Notes under the pieces: model-generated | Told to the model about the DNA's origin: nothing | Database searches by the model: none | The model's input: the letters and a program-made list of their open reading frames with translations, nothing else | Source of the DNA: Notamacropus eugenii | Taxonomy: Eukaryota; Chordata; Mammalia; Diprotodontia; Macropodidae | Assembly (NCBI RefSeq): GCF_028372415.1 | Contig: NC_092875.1 | Coordinates: forward strand, 147,220,856 to 147,284,855 | DNA: 64,000 bases | Direction of reading: 5' to 3' | Program-made: the position numbers and the translations under genes | Shown here: one piece after another, positions 49,080 through 60,648 of the stretch | How positions within the stretch are numbered: position 1 is the stretch's first letter | Layout: each line of letters starts with the position of its first letter

Positions 49080-49400
49080 CCCCCAAATTCATTAATTTAT
49101 GTTTTCAGTTTCAATAATTACTTCCATAAATTCCATATTTTCTCCCCCTCCTTCCCCAAGATGGCATACAATCTTATAGTTTCTACACATACATTTCTAC
49201 AAAACACATTTTCATATTAATCATGTTGCATAGAAGAATTAAAAAGAATGGGAGAAACCATGAGCAAAACAAAACAAAGGAGAAAACAGTCTACTTCATT
49301 CAGTGTTCTGACTGCATAGATCTTTCTCTGGATGTGGATGGCATTTTGCATCATGAGTTCTTTGGGAATGTTTCAGGTCCATGCCTTGCTGTGAGGGGTT
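49080..49400 (-). mobile_element. L1 LINE fragment, antisense
   Basis: Plus strand: CCCCAAGATGGCATACAATC, GCATAGAAGAATTAAAAAG, TGGGAGAAACCATGAGCAAAAC, TCTTTCTCTGGATGTGGATGG, GCATCATGAGTTCTTTGGG. This is a common antisense marsupial L1 3' segment. Confidence 0.8.
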
Positions 49401-49814
49401 CATGATTCTTTTGGTTTATTTTTGTTGTTTTCTTTTGAGACCTCCCATACTTTATTCTACTGTAGCTCTCTGTGTCTTGTTTCTGGGAATCCTGTTTATA
49501 ATTCTTGTGATACACCCCGTTTGGTCCTCCCTCCGCCCATTTCCCAGCAACTCATTTATTCACTGACAACTTTGCCTTGTTTACTCACTTTATTAGATGC
49601 AATTCAGAGATACTATAGATTTTATATACTTGCATATACACACAAATGTGTGTATCAGTGTAAGGCTTTCCTGAAAAATTATGATTTAAGTGTTGTAGAC
49701 ATCTTGTCCCCAAGGACACATCAGAAAATCTAATTTAAATCTTGGTCTGAAGTTTACAGAGGTTCATATAGCATCTAACTCCAGGAAACCATATTGCTCT
49801 CAAGTCAGATCTGT

Positions 49815-49930
49815 TCATATAATCAATCAATATGTCAACAAACATTTATAATAAATACCTATTACGTGCCAGGCACTGTGCTAGACATGGGGGATACAAA
49901 AAAAAATGCAACAATCCCTATAAGCACAGA
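49815..49930 (-). mobile_element. L2 LINE 3' end, antisense
   Basis: AACAAACATTTATAATAAATACC, ATTACGTGCCAGGCACTGTGC, TAGACATGGGGGATAC. It ends just left of the FZD6 poly(A) signal. Confidence 0.82.
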
Positions 49931-49966
49931 ATACTCTGGAAAAAAACTGGCTTAAATAAACAACAT

Positions 49967-49972
49967 TTTATT
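49967..49972 (-). terminator. FZD6: Candidate FZD6 poly(A) signal
   Basis: AATAAA on the minus strand, the last such signal before the sequence turns into an L2 repeat. Other AATAAA or ATTAAA sites lie nearer the stop codon (for example plus TTTATT near 50190 and 50367), so shorter 3' ends are possible. Confidence 0.5.
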
Positions 49973-51899
49973 ATAGAAAAGATTATACAAATAGTTGAAA
50001 AAGTATATAAAGTTATATGTAGCTAAAAGTGTATATAAAGCTCGCATTTATAAATGTAAAACATTAATATTTACAATATTTTAATGAAGTATACAGGATA
50101 TTTTCTTTATACTTCAACTGTGTATTCAAAATAAACAGGAAAAATCAAAAGCATCAGGGAATCTTATTTAAGGCAATAAATTACTAAACATTTTATTTGG
50201 CATGAAATAAAATGATGTGAAGAAATACCTTTAAATTTCAAAGTATGCTGAACATTTTTTTCTTTACCATAATTACATTTCTTATTTTAGTGACACTAAT
50301 ATTACTGATACATAATATTGAATGTTCAGCAAAATCCTAAAGCACCTGAGTAGATTCTTTACAATTTATTTGAAGAAGAATCATGTGAAACAAAATATTT
50401 TGACTGTTTTAAATGTGCCACTTAAAATACACCTATTACTAATAAGAGATACAATTAAGAAATTCTATGAAATTCTGATACCTGTATAGGCAGAACATCT
50501 TGATTTACATCACACACTTTACTGTCCAGTTTTTATAAAAATTATCATACAAACTTCCCCTTAGTAGTGAAAATAATATTTTCCTTTGAGGAGTAAAAAT
50601 CAAGTACTGTGACAACTGCGAAACTCTTAATTACATTTTCAGGAAACCACAAAACATTTTTTGTTGAAGAGGAACACAATCTCACATAGCTTGATTAAAG
50701 AAAGTAACATCACAGAATCCTTCAGAATATTGTCTTACTGGGCTAAAAAAAGTAGAAGAATTCATTGCAGAAATGTCATGAACAGCACAATGCCATATTA
50801 GTTACACTTAAAGAAAGCACCTTAAATTCAGCTGCACCAAAGATCTGTTTAATTTTAAAAATCAATAGGCACTTCATATCAGCAGGAATTTCTAATATTT
50901 TAGGAAAACAAAATTATTTACAAATTTTAGATTTTAAAAGCGGTTGGCAAAAACACTTAAATTGTCATTTTAAGAACATTTAGATAGCGGATCATCATTC
51001 TGATAGGCAGAATGGCATAGGAGACAGGCAGATTTGGGGCCAGGAAGACCTGGATTCAAGTCCTGCCTTTGATACTAGTGGCCAAGGGGCAAGTCATTTA
51101 ACTTCTCAAGTGGCCCTGATAATTCTCTAAGACCAGAAGTTTCAAAGTGGGGACTCAGAGGCATTGATAAAAAGGTTTCCTATACCTACGAAGTCACAAG
51201 CACACTTTTAATGGGTCAATTGTTTTATACTACCCTGAACAAATGAGTATTAATAGTCACTAACATTTATATAGTGCTTCATGGTTTGCAAAGAGCTTTA
51301 CACGTATCATGTCATTTGATCCTCACAACAATGTTGTAACACAGGTGCTATTATTGTCTCCATTCCACTCCCTATTTTCTCTAAAACTCAGTGTAAAAAC
51401 TATCAATGACAGTGTTAAAATGAGATAATGGCACAGCAGCACAGTACAAATTAAAATAGTTTTTACAAATCTTTATATACTTACTTTTAAAATAAAGAAA
51501 ACAAGGAGGAAGAGTTAGATTAAAACTATTTCAGTAAAATAAAATTTTGACAATATCACAAAAGTGATATGGTCAGCCTATAATAAGATAAGTTTTAAGA
51601 GATAATGTTCATCACCTTAAGAGAAGGTTTCTCCTCTCCACTATCTCCATGTTTGTCCTATTGTTAATCCTGTGCAATTCGGTTCGTTGGGTTTCTTGCT
51701 TTCATTAACCTCCTCATGAATGACATAGCATTCTTGAAATCTCTTCTCCACTGTAACAGCAGGCAACGTGACTCTATGTGCAAAATGAGAGGTGCATACA
51801 AAGTTGTTTATAAGGCTTAGTGCATTGGTCTTTTCCAGTGTAACAGGAATCCCCTTCTAGGTTAGCAGTTAAGTGAAACTGTGTGGAGATTTTCCTTTT
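49973..51899 (-). other. FZD6: Probable FZD6 3' UTR
   Basis: AT-rich sequence directly after the FZD6 stop codon, without open frames. Most of it (49973-51000 and 51370-51899) is free of recognisable repeats, unlike its flanks, which suggests constraint. It contains a SINE (51000-51195) and an antisense MIR-type piece (51250-51365: TTTATATAGTGCTTCATGG, GATCCTCACAACAATG). The distal end is inferred from the poly(A) signal only. Confidence 0.6.
51000..51195 (+). mobile_element. Marsupial tRNA-type SINE, second subfamily, in the FZD6 3' UTR region
   Basis: GGCAGAATGGCATAGGAGAC, GACCTGGATTCAAGTCCTGCC, GGGGCAAGTCATTTAAC, and a tail GCATTGATAAAAAGGTTTCC like 20800-20850. Antisense to FZD6. Confidence 0.82.
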
Positions 51900-52068
51900 T
51901 CAAGAATCTGAATTATTTCCAGAACTCTGTTCTTTGCCAACGTCCAAAGCAGAGTGGATGAGCAGTGATGTAGAGCCTTTAGGACTACCTGGTTGTGAAG
52001 TGCTGGGTATCTGTAGATCACTACTCTGCAGTAGTTGAGTTTCAGTAAAATTGGCTTTTGGAGTTGCC
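51900..52068 (-). CDS. FZD6: FZD6 terminal coding exon (Frizzled-6 C-terminus)
   Basis: Frizzled-6 is a seven-pass Wnt receptor of the plasma membrane that works in planar cell polarity and can oppose canonical signalling. This exon starts after a TTTCTTTAG acceptor (AG at plus 52069-52070). Its first G completes an Arg codon split with the previous exon. It encodes 55 further residues and a TGA stop at 51900-51902: ATPKANFTET, LQSSDLQIPS, KGSTSLLIH, ending NNSDS. Human FZD6 ends with the corresponding NNLQVPSSSEP, KGSTSLLVH and CHSDT. The first 12 or so residues differ strongly from human, as expected for a fast-evolving cytoplasmic tail. There is no classical C-terminal PDZ-binding motif, also true of human FZD6. 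Confidence 0.96.
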
Positions 52069-52099
52069 CTAAAGAAAAAAGTAAAATTAACTTTCATCT

Positions 52100-52680
52100 T
52101 AAATCAAACACGTTGAAAAATATACTTGCACAAAATTATATTGGATTTGACCCTGAAGTAAGAATGGTAAAATTATTGATTAGAAACAGTACATACCTCT
52201 CTGCCTTTAGGCTATACTGCTGGAAATACTTATATCATTGCTGACTTGTGATAAATAGATTTTTCCTCTCTATTAATGCTATTTTTTAATGGAGAATAAA
52301 GGATGGCATCTTACGGAAGTTAACTTAGCAACGGGAGAATAGGCAGAAGTCTGTATCATCTATACATGACCTTACTAAAATAGAAATATATAGTTATAGA
52401 AGGTTAAAACTGTATCTAAAAAAGACAGTTTTTCTGCATAAAACAAATATTAGTTGCATACTGTATACAGACAACAAATGGGGTTGTTAGTGTTATACAA
52501 AAGGATATGCTTTCTCAGTTCCAAAGAAGCTGCATCTGAGATAATAAGATACAACCAGACTTTCTGCAGTAACTTTTAGCTCAATACAAGACACAAATAA
52601 AAACTGACAGGTTTTCAAACAATCATGTAGTGATGCTTTCAGTTGTTTTGGCTGGTGGAGCTATGAGGTAAAAAAGTCTA
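52100..52680. other. FZD6 intron, nothing recognised
   Basis: AT-rich intron sequence next to the terminal exon. No repeat that I can support. Confidence 0.5.
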
Positions 52681-52689
52681 CTAGAATCC

Positions 52690-52945
52690 TATTAGTTACT
52701 GCAGCGGATAAAACGCTTGGACTCAGAGTCAAGAAGACCCGAGTTCAAATCTATCCTTATGCACTTACTAGCCACGTGACCCTGGTCAAGTAAATTAATT
52801 TGTCTGCCTCAGATTCCTCATTTGAAAAATGGAGATAACAGCACCTACTTCTTAGCATTGCTAAGATAAAGTTAGTTATTTGTAAAAAGCTTTGCAGACC
52901 TCAAAGTGCTATATAAATGCTATTGTAAAGTGTTACATAAATGCC
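52690..52945 (+). mobile_element. Marsupial tRNA-type SINE, sense
   Basis: GTTACTGCAGCGGATAAAACG, CTTGGACTCAGAGTCAAGAAG, GAGTTCAAATCTATCC, GCCACGTGACCCTGGTC, tail AAGCTTTGCAGACCTCAAAG and a duplicated GCTATATAAATGC-type end. Confidence 0.88.
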
Positions 52946-52949
52946 AATG

Positions 52950-53720
52950 CTGCTGTTGTGAGGATAGAAGCAAAATGTGAAATGAATGCAGTGCTTTGTG
53001 AATTATCACCTCTAAACTTCAGGTAATAACTGCAAGGTCCCAGATCCATACAAAGCAAGTTACAACACTTTATAATTTATGTCCACTATGAGTTATCTGG
53101 AGTCCTATCATTATTTAGCCCCAAATAGCCAGGAAATAAATTTAAAATTTTATGAAGAATATTTGAAATTGTAAAGTTATGAGCACCATATACAAATGCT
53201 TTCCTAAAAGCACAGCACTTTTTTTAAAAATTGATTTAAGTGGATAAGGATGCAAATTCACATAATCAGCATTAGCATGAACTATCAGTCTCTTTAGATA
53301 ATTTGAACAGCCATTACCAATGGCCCAATTAGCTAGGAAAAAGCTAATTTTAGAGAAATTAGCTACTAGTCACAGACATATGTGACTAATTTTACTCAGA
53401 TGTCAAAAGTAAATTCTAAAGAGAGAGAAACAGTATATTAGAATGCTTTCCTGTCACTTGACAATATTATTTAAAGGGAATAGAGAGTGAAGGGAAACGT
53501 CACCATTCCATCTTGATGTTTCCTAAATGAGCACAGAACTCTGCTGGATTCAGTGAGAAGAGGCCGTGGTGTAAGATGCCTCAGGAGAGAAGCAGCTGAA
53601 CAGAAATGATCAAAACTCTAAGTCGCCTTATGGCGTTATTTTTATCATTTCATTGAATGCCTATTGAGATAAATACCATTCAAATGGTGTTACAGAAACT
53701 CCCTTCTAAAAAATTTCTAC
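52950..53720. other. FZD6 intron, nothing recognised
   Basis: No repeat family that I can support. Confidence 0.45.
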
Positions 53721-54669
53721 TCTAGCTCCACTGGTTTCTTCTTCACCCTCTGATTCTGCTGCATGGTATCTGCTGAGAAATCCCTTACAGGTAGATTTTG
53801 TAGAACAAGCTGTTTTCTGGTAGCTTCAAACCTCCCATAACTCTGTCTCTAGGTCTGTACAGCTTTCACTTCACATGGGATAGGGTCTCCTTTCTGAGTC
53901 AAAATCCTCAGTTTACTATCCACAACCCAACCCTTACCTGTGGCTGCATCTCTAAGCTCTGGTTCTTTTCTATCTACACTCCTTCCTCACAGTGATTTCA
54001 TTAGCTCCCAAGGGTTTCAATTATAATCTCTATGCAGATCACTCCTCCATCTACATACCCAGTCTGTGTCTTTCTCCTGCACTCCCGTCCCACATATCTG
54101 ACATTTTAAATTAGAGTCACTAGTCTTCCCCTCAGATTCATTCCTCTTGCTCACTTTTCAAGGTACTTGTTTCTCTTAAGGCATCACTATCCTTCTAGTT
54201 ATCCAGGTTCAAAACTCAAGGGGTCAACCTTAATTCCTCACCTTTCCTCAACCTCAGTATCTCATCACCTGCCTAGTCTTCACAATTCTATTTCTCCAAC
54301 ACCTCTCAAATACGGCCCCTTCTCTCGACTCACACAGTCACAATGCTAGGTCAAGTCTGTACCTTGTCACCTGTACTATTTCAACAACCTCCTTATTGGT
54401 TTCCCTGACTTTGCTAATGCATTGCTCCTAAAGCTGAAGAAGTGATATTCCTAAAGCAAAAATCTGACCATGTTATTCTCTCTCCACCTCAAAAAACTCC
54501 AGTGCCTTCCTACTGACACTTAACTGACACTAAGACAAAACACAAAGGTTTTTTTGGCAATTAAAAATTGTCACAATATGGCTTATTACACACTACTTCC
54601 CTTTATGAACTCTATGTTTTAGACAAATTGTCTACTTGGTTTTCCTCACTGTTTCACAAATAACACACA

Positions 54670-55345
54670 AGAGGCACTGGAGTTTTTGAACTCCAGTCTC
54701 TTAACAGGTTCACTCTTGATCTGGTCAGATAGGAAGGACAGGAAGATAGCTTCGGAGGGTTTAGTAATCTTATTTTATTCTAGTCTAGTATTCTCACAAG
54801 AGGATTGCTGATAATGGGAGCACCAACTTCTACAGCATTCCCTAATCACCCTTCTCACAGTGGGGACAACTACCCCTATATCTTGATGGGGTCAATCAAG
54901 AGAGGGACAGTTTGTGTACTCCTCTAAATCCCTTCAAGCCTCAGCGGGGGCCAGTGGAGACAGATACATGCATTCCTCTATGCATTACTCAAATTCCAAA
55001 TGGGTTCTCCCATGGGTTCCTCTATGGATTCCCCACTCACTGACCAGTGCCCACTTGTTATGTAGAGCAACAGACAAAGAAGGAATCTTGCCAACATTAA
55101 GCTCACAGGCTAACTTTGGCAATGGCATCATTCTGTGTAGGTGTAGTAAATATCATATTATGTTACCCCATATCTCATGGCTCAGTCTCAGTAGGACTAC
55201 CTGTCACTATGATTCTAGGAATTACTATCTAGGATCCTTGGGGCTATTCTGGGAGTTATCTAACATCTGGAAACTAGACGTTGCCATGGCTTTGAATCCT
55301 GAGAAACTGAAGTCTAAAAAGGACAACAAAATCCTCCTTATTTAC
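54670..55345 (-). mobile_element. LTR-like insert in L2 (candidate)
   Basis: About 680 bp of non-L2 sequence at one point of an L2 element. On the minus strand an AATAAA lies about 100 bp from one end (plus TTTATT near 54774), the usual layout of an LTR R-U5 region. There is no internal viral sequence, and a long plus-strand frame (54914-55384) resembles nothing known. The precise ends and target duplication could not be fixed, so a solo LTR is only the likeliest reading. Confidence 0.35.
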
Positions 55346-55571
55346 ACTCACATGCAACATTTCATCTTCTCTATATGTCAATGAACAAATACTTATTAAG
55401 GATATAAATATATATGAAGTAGTATGGCCAGACTGCCCCACTGCCCCCATACATTCATTCCTCAAATTCACCTCTTAAAATTCCTAGCTCCCTTTACAGC
55501 CTGGTTCAGGTACCAACATGTGGGTCTTTCTGATTTCCCCATCTGCTAGTACCCAAACCTCATAATGATAT

Positions 55572-55782
55572 TACTTAGAGGCAGCATAGCATGGCAGACA
55601 GAAAACTGGCCAAGGGCCCAGAGAGATCAGAATTTGAGTTTTACCTCTGACATACACTAGACATATGAGTGGGCAAGTCCCTAAACCCCTCAGGGTCCTA
55701 GAAAGTTCTCTAAGACTGTAAGAGAAAAGGGTACCATGTTGAATTCGTAGGAATTTCATCTGGGAGTTGCCTATACTAATAC
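55572..55782 (+). mobile_element. Marsupial tRNA-type SINE, second subfamily, nested in L2
   Basis: AGAGGCAGCATAGCATGGCAG, AATTTGAGTTTTACCTCTG, GTGGGCAAGTCCCTAAACCC. AATGATAT (55564-55571) and AATAATAT (55783-55790) form a likely 7/8 target duplication. Confidence 0.8.
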
Positions 55783-56129
55783 AATAATATAGGCATTCCC
55801 TGTATACCAATCTAATTTGTATATATTCTATATTTAATCATGTGTTTTCTCTCATAATCTTCTTGAGGACAGAGAATATTTCATTTTGTCTTTGTCTCCC
55901 CAGTGCTTAGCATGGTGGGGCTGACACACAGTAGGTGTTTGGTAAATACTTTCTGTTTGATTAGTAAAGTTCTTAATTTTTCACTCTGTGGAGTTTAGAA
56001 ATGAGGCAAGATAATATAAACAACAAAACTAAAGTTTGAAATTCAATTTAACCTTCTGGTTCTAAGCAAAGCCTGAGAAGGTAAGAAACTAGTTTCAGAT
56101 TCTTGTGAAGACTTATACACAGTCAGACG

Positions 56130-56200
56130 ATAATAGATTTAGAATTGGAAAAGACTTGGAGATCATTTAGTCCAACCCAGTGTAATGTAACCACAGTTCT
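56130..56200 (-). mobile_element. L3/CR1- or MIR-type scrap
   Basis: AGAATTGGAAAAGACTTGG then GATCATTTAGTCCAACCC, too short for a firm family call. Confidence 0.5.
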
Positions 56201-56734
56201 AGGTTTTAAAATATGAGATAAATGTAATCATTATTTACTTCCTAATACCACAATACTTCTTATTCTTTTTCTATTTTGTTATTTGTACTACTTTTATCCT
56301 CTATAATTTATATCACTCAGTTCCCAAATCCAGTATCTTTTTTGTTGTTAATAGTGGTAAGTAGTGGTAAGTGTCTTTTAGCTTTTGACTAGAAATTTAT
56401 TTTAAAAGTAGATATCAATAGCCCAATTCTTTGTCATAAAATCCTCAGCTTATGCAAAGTTATTTTATAATATGTTCTGGAAACCAAGGATTTTATAGTA
56501 ACCAACTTTTGCCACATCCTGGAAATGATAATTTTGGAATTTTTTTTGATGAAACATTATTTTATTTCTTGATGCAAAGGAACAGCAGAAAATCCTACTT
56601 TATGAGATGGGGTGATCTATGTTCACTGTTGACCCCCCAGACGAGATAGTCCTCATAGTTCAAATGCTACGAGATTAGCAGGGAGTTACAGAATTCACAA
56701 AAGCACAGAAAGTTTATAGATTTAAAGCATAGAT

Positions 56735-56920
56735 TTTAGATTTTGACCCAGGAGGGACTTAAAGGATCATCAGGTCTACTTTCATTATTTTACAGAAGAG
56801 GAAACTGTGGCTCATAAGTTAAATGACCAGTACCGAGTCATATATAAATAGTAAGTAGTAAAGTCAGGATATGAACCTACATCCAATGACTATAAATCCA
56901 GTGTTCTTTGCAGTCAAAAT
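56735..56920 (-). mobile_element. MIR SINE, antisense
   Basis: TTATTTTACAGAAGAGGAAAC, AAATGACCAGTACCGAGTC, GGATATGAACCTACATCC, in antisense MIR order. Confidence 0.8.
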
Positions 56921-57350
56921 CAGCCATTCAACAAGTGTGTCAGGTACTGTGCTAAGTACTAGTAAGAAAGAAAGGTAAAAACAATATGAACTTAATCACT
57001 TCACAGTCTGATGGGGGAAACAGCATATGATGATTTGGTACACACAAGGTAATTATAGGGTAGATTGGATGTAATCTCAGAGGGGAAGCATTAGCAACTG
57101 GAGGGAACAAGAAAGGGTGCCTGCAGATAGTATTTAACCTGAGTCTTAAAGGAAGTCAGGGAAAACATGCCAGCATGGGGGACAGCAGTGCAAATGCATG
57201 AAGTTGGAAAAAGGAAATGTCACTTGCAAGGAAAAGTATATAGAACAGGGAAACTGGATTATAAGAGTTCATGAAAGTGACTAAAATGTAAGAAGCCTGG
57301 GAAGGTAGAAAATGGGTCAGATTGTGAAGAGCTCTGAATGACAAACATAC
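56920..57350 (-). mobile_element. L2 LINE 3' part, antisense
   Basis: TCAGGTACTGTGCTAAGTAC, CTTCACAGTCTGATGGGGG, GTCTTAAAGGAAGTCAGGG, CATGGGGGACAGCAGTGC, GATTGTGAAGAGCTCTGAATG. Same layout as 20935-21245 but longer. Confidence 0.87.
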
Positions 57351-57689
57351 TAAATTTGTCACTGAATAACATTTTCACATTAAAAAAACAAACCTGTAAA
57401 CACAACTCTTTTTTTTCAGTTGTAGCAATATCTATGCCTCCACTGCCATCCCCCTTCCCCAGCATTTTGCATCATTTCCTCTTTCAGATACCTTGAGAAA
57501 TTCTTTAACACCCTCGACACTGTGCTATAGTGAACATGGACCTACTCTGGGTCAAACTGTCCTCTAGCATCCCTTCTGGGATATTACCCTAATTCACACT
57601 CATAGATTAGATTACCCCAGGAGACGCTTACTCTGGCTAGGTTCATGGAACTTTGTAGCTGTAGTTCATAAGCCTGTACAGGTATGTCT

Positions 57690-58590
57690 TGATTCCTCAT
57701 TCTTATTCACCCCAAATATCCAAATAGGTTGCCAATTTTTGTCATTTCTACCCTCACAATATCTCTCAAATACATCTCCTTCTCTCCACTCATACAGCCA
57801 CCAAACTAGTTCAGGCTCATACCAATTCTCACCTACACTACTGGAACAGCCTTTTAATTGGTCTCTCTCAATTACAAACCATCGTCTCTATTCATCTCTC
57901 AAAGTGATTTTCCTAAAACGTTGGTGCAACCATGTCATTTACCATTAAGTAAACTCCCTTGGTTCCTGATTACCTCCAGGATCAAATATAAAATCCTCTG
58001 GAACATAAAGGTCTTCAAAACCTGATGGATTCCCTCTTGTAAACTTGGTTTAGGATTACCAATTTGTTATTTTCTAATTTTTAAAAGTTCATGTTCAACA
58101 TTAGTGTAACTTCCTCTCTCTTTAGTTAATATAAATGTTCAGGGATGTACATTTCCTCTAAGGACTGATTGAGCTGCATTTTATCATTTGTGGTACATTA
58201 TCATTGTTATTTTCATCATATTCTCCATTTAAGTCAGTCTCTTCCATTTACATTTTTCTTATTGATTATAATTTTTATCATGTTATGGTCTATCAAGAAT
58301 AAATTGCCTTTTTTGTCCTTCCTCCCAGAGCCTTGTTTTTGAGGGCTCAGGACTTTCCAGATAACTCTGAACTGTCTATCAGCTGCTCTGCTTGGTTTCA
58401 GTTCCACAAACATGAATAAGTGCCTGCCCTCCTTCCCAAATCCTCTTCAGCTACCTTTTTAATATTGTGGATTATATTAGATTGTAAGCTTCTTGAGGGC
58501 AAGGACTATCTTTTCTTATTTGTCTCCCTAGTGCTTATCACAGTGCCTGGCACATAGTAGGGACTTAATAAGTGTTTATTAACTTGACTC
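57690..58590 (+). mobile_element. L2 LINE 3' part, sense, split by an L1 fragment
   Basis: The left part (57690-58030) has CTCAAATACATCTCCTTCTC, CTACACTACTGGAACAGCC, CTCCAGGATCAAATATAAAATCC. The right part (about 58320-58590) has the terminus AGATTGTAAGCTTCTTGAGGG, CAGTGCCTGGCACATAGTAGG. Confidence 0.83.
58050..58315 (-). mobile_element. L1 LINE fragment, antisense, in L2
   Basis: TTTTCTAATTTTTAAAAGTTC, TTCAGGGATGTACATTTCC, TCATGTTATGGTCTATCAAG resemble antisense L1 ORF2 sequence. Family call is tentative. Confidence 0.5.
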
Positions 58591-58629
58591 AGATTCCTAT
58601 GAGGGATGTAAGGGTGTAAACAAAAAGAG

Positions 58630-58990
58630 TAAAAATATGATTTTTGTCAATAGATGCAGAAAACATTGCATCAGATATTACCTGTAAGTCTGACATCCAA
58701 AACAGAGAATTGATACAACACCAAGAACCATTCCTCAAAAGGTCAAGGAATATAAAACAAACTTTTTATATAAAATGCAAACTATAAATGAATGCATTTA
58801 AACTTGTTCCAACAGCAAATGGTAAGACAAATGTGAATTAAAACAACTTAGAGATTTCGCATGATACCGTACAAATTGGCAAAGGTGGTAGACAATGGGA
58901 ACTATCACTGTTGGAAGGACTGGAGAAAGACAGCCTACACTATTGGTGGAGGTATGTATGAGGTTAATTCATCATGAAATATCATAATCA
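58630..58990 (+). mobile_element. L1 LINE ORF2 fragment, sense
   Basis: CCATTCCTCAAAAGGTCAAGG, GTGAATTAAAACAACTTAGAG, ATTGGCAAAGGTGGTAGACAATG, CACTATTGGTGGAGGTATG, the usual L1 order. Confidence 0.82.
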
Positions 58991-58999
58991 CTTTAGAGT

Positions 59000-60335
59000 G
59001 CCTTTTTCAGACTTAGACCTACCAGAGAATAGAGCAAGAAAGAAATAGGATTTCTTTTAGTTAGAGGTCAGTGATTCTCTGAATCTGTAATTTGTTATTT
59101 ACCTGTAATATGTATATGCATGTATATATTTAAAAAGCATAGAAGCTATTTAAATTTTTTTTGAGTTGTGCTGATACATTTTGCTAAATAATTTTCATAT
59201 TGTTCCTTTGAGTATTTTTTTATTCTTAATCAACTTTTTCTGTATTAATTATTCTGATTTTCCTATATAATGTCTTTATTAAAAACATCTCTGTCATCCA
59301 AATTCTGTAGGTTGGACATTATTTAAGGGATTAAGGTTGGGACTGATGAAGCCTTTGCTGACTGTACTCTCTTCTCTAGAACTGCCAGGGTTGGATGAAG
59401 TCTGTGTCCCTTAGAAGGTGAAGATGTCCTACAGGAGGGAGAATGCTGGTGGCCATTAGAGTTATGTTTGTTTTCCACTTTTAGCAATCCCATATTTCTG
59501 GGTTCAACCCTTCTCTCTGCAAGTTGTCCTTCTCTAGTCTTCTGGCTAGCCACTGGGTACTGGTCGTGGAAAGATTTGAAGAGGCTCTCTCAGAATTTGC
59601 TAAAAGAGGCTCTCCAAAAAGCCTTTGCTTTTCACTCTTTTATCTGTTACTCCTACTGGCTACTTCTTCCTGTGTTATATTAAACCCCTTAAACCAACAC
59701 ATTTAGTTTCCTCTTTTTAAAAATTTTCTTCATCAGGCTGTACACTTCTCCATATTCTCATCCTTTTATTCCTTTTGAGTGTAGGGTCTGCCCTGATTCA
59801 TGAGTTTCAAACTTCCCTGGGAGCAAAGGGAGTTAACTCTGAAATTTAGTACCTAACACTGCAGGAGCTATGAGGGACACCAGGTCAAGCTATAGGTGTT
59901 AGAAAGGGATGAAAACTCAGGGGTGAAACAAACTAGTGTGCCAGGACCTCTACCTGCCTTGGGTATGGGGACCTATCTCCTTATTCCCAAGAGTAAGCTA
60001 AGGGATTAAGCTGATATCTAAAATTATGGTAGCTATAAGGACAACAGGGCCATCCAGGGTCTATCTGTAGGAGATGGAGAAATCCAGGGGGCAGAAACAC
60101 AGTAGGAACACCAGGAATCACAGGCTACTGGGGAGGTATTTTAATGTTTTTTGGTTTTTTTTTGTGAGAACTGTGAAAGGTTCTTCCAATTTTCCTCTTC
60201 ATGTTATTTCTAAGATGTTTTCATTTGGGGGTGGGGTTCGGGTTCTTTATTTTTATTATTTGTTATGATGTCGGGGAGAGAAGTGCCTCTCATTACTTCA
60301 TCTTCCTAGAACTACTGGAACTGGTTTTCCAAATA
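59000..60335. other. FZD6 intron, mostly unassigned
   Basis: About 59320-59690 has open frames on both strands but no recognisable protein. I see no secure repeat. Confidence 0.45.
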
Positions 60336-60339
60336 CTCA

Positions 60340-60500
60340 ATTCAATCTCCTTTTAGTGATTCTTTAATTTTTGATTCTGCTTATTTCATTCTACATCAAT
60401 TTGTACCAATCTTTCCTTGTTTCTCTGAATTCCTAGCTTCTTATGTTGCAAAACATTTTATTACATTCATATACCACATTTTTCACCCATTTATATTTCT
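60340..60500 (-). mobile_element. L1 LINE fragment, antisense
   Basis: TGCTTATTTCATTCTACATC, CTTGTTTCTCTGAATTCC, ATTTTATTACATTCATATACC, the reverse complement of an L1 ORF2/3' segment. Confidence 0.75.
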
Positions 60501-60648
60501 TCTGGTAATCTTTCCTTTTTCTTTGTAAAGTCTATGTTTTGTTTTTCTGAAGCCTTGCTCTGTCAACCAGAGTGGTAGTAATCTTTCCTATTTTACCGAA
60601 GGGCCTGATAGTGACTTTAAAAAAAAAAAAAGAAAAAGAAAATCTTAC

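Larger units (their letters stand above)
53730..55970 (+). mobile_element. L2 LINE carrying two later insertions
   Basis: Three pieces follow L2 order: about 53730-54665 (CTCTATGCAGATCACTCC, AGATTCATTCCTCTTGC, TCTGACCATGTTATTC); about 55346-55563 (CATACATTCATTCCTCAAATTCACC, CCCATCTGCTAGTACCC); and about 55795-55970 with the 3' terminus (CTTCTTGAGGACAGAGAAT, CCCCAGTGCTTAGCATGG, CACAGTAGGTGTTTGG). The gaps hold the LTR-like block and a SINE. Confidence 0.8.

Noticed and set aside
54914-55384. 156-codon plus-strand frame
   Set aside because: It falls in the LTR-like insert and runs into L2 sequence. No similarity to a known protein.
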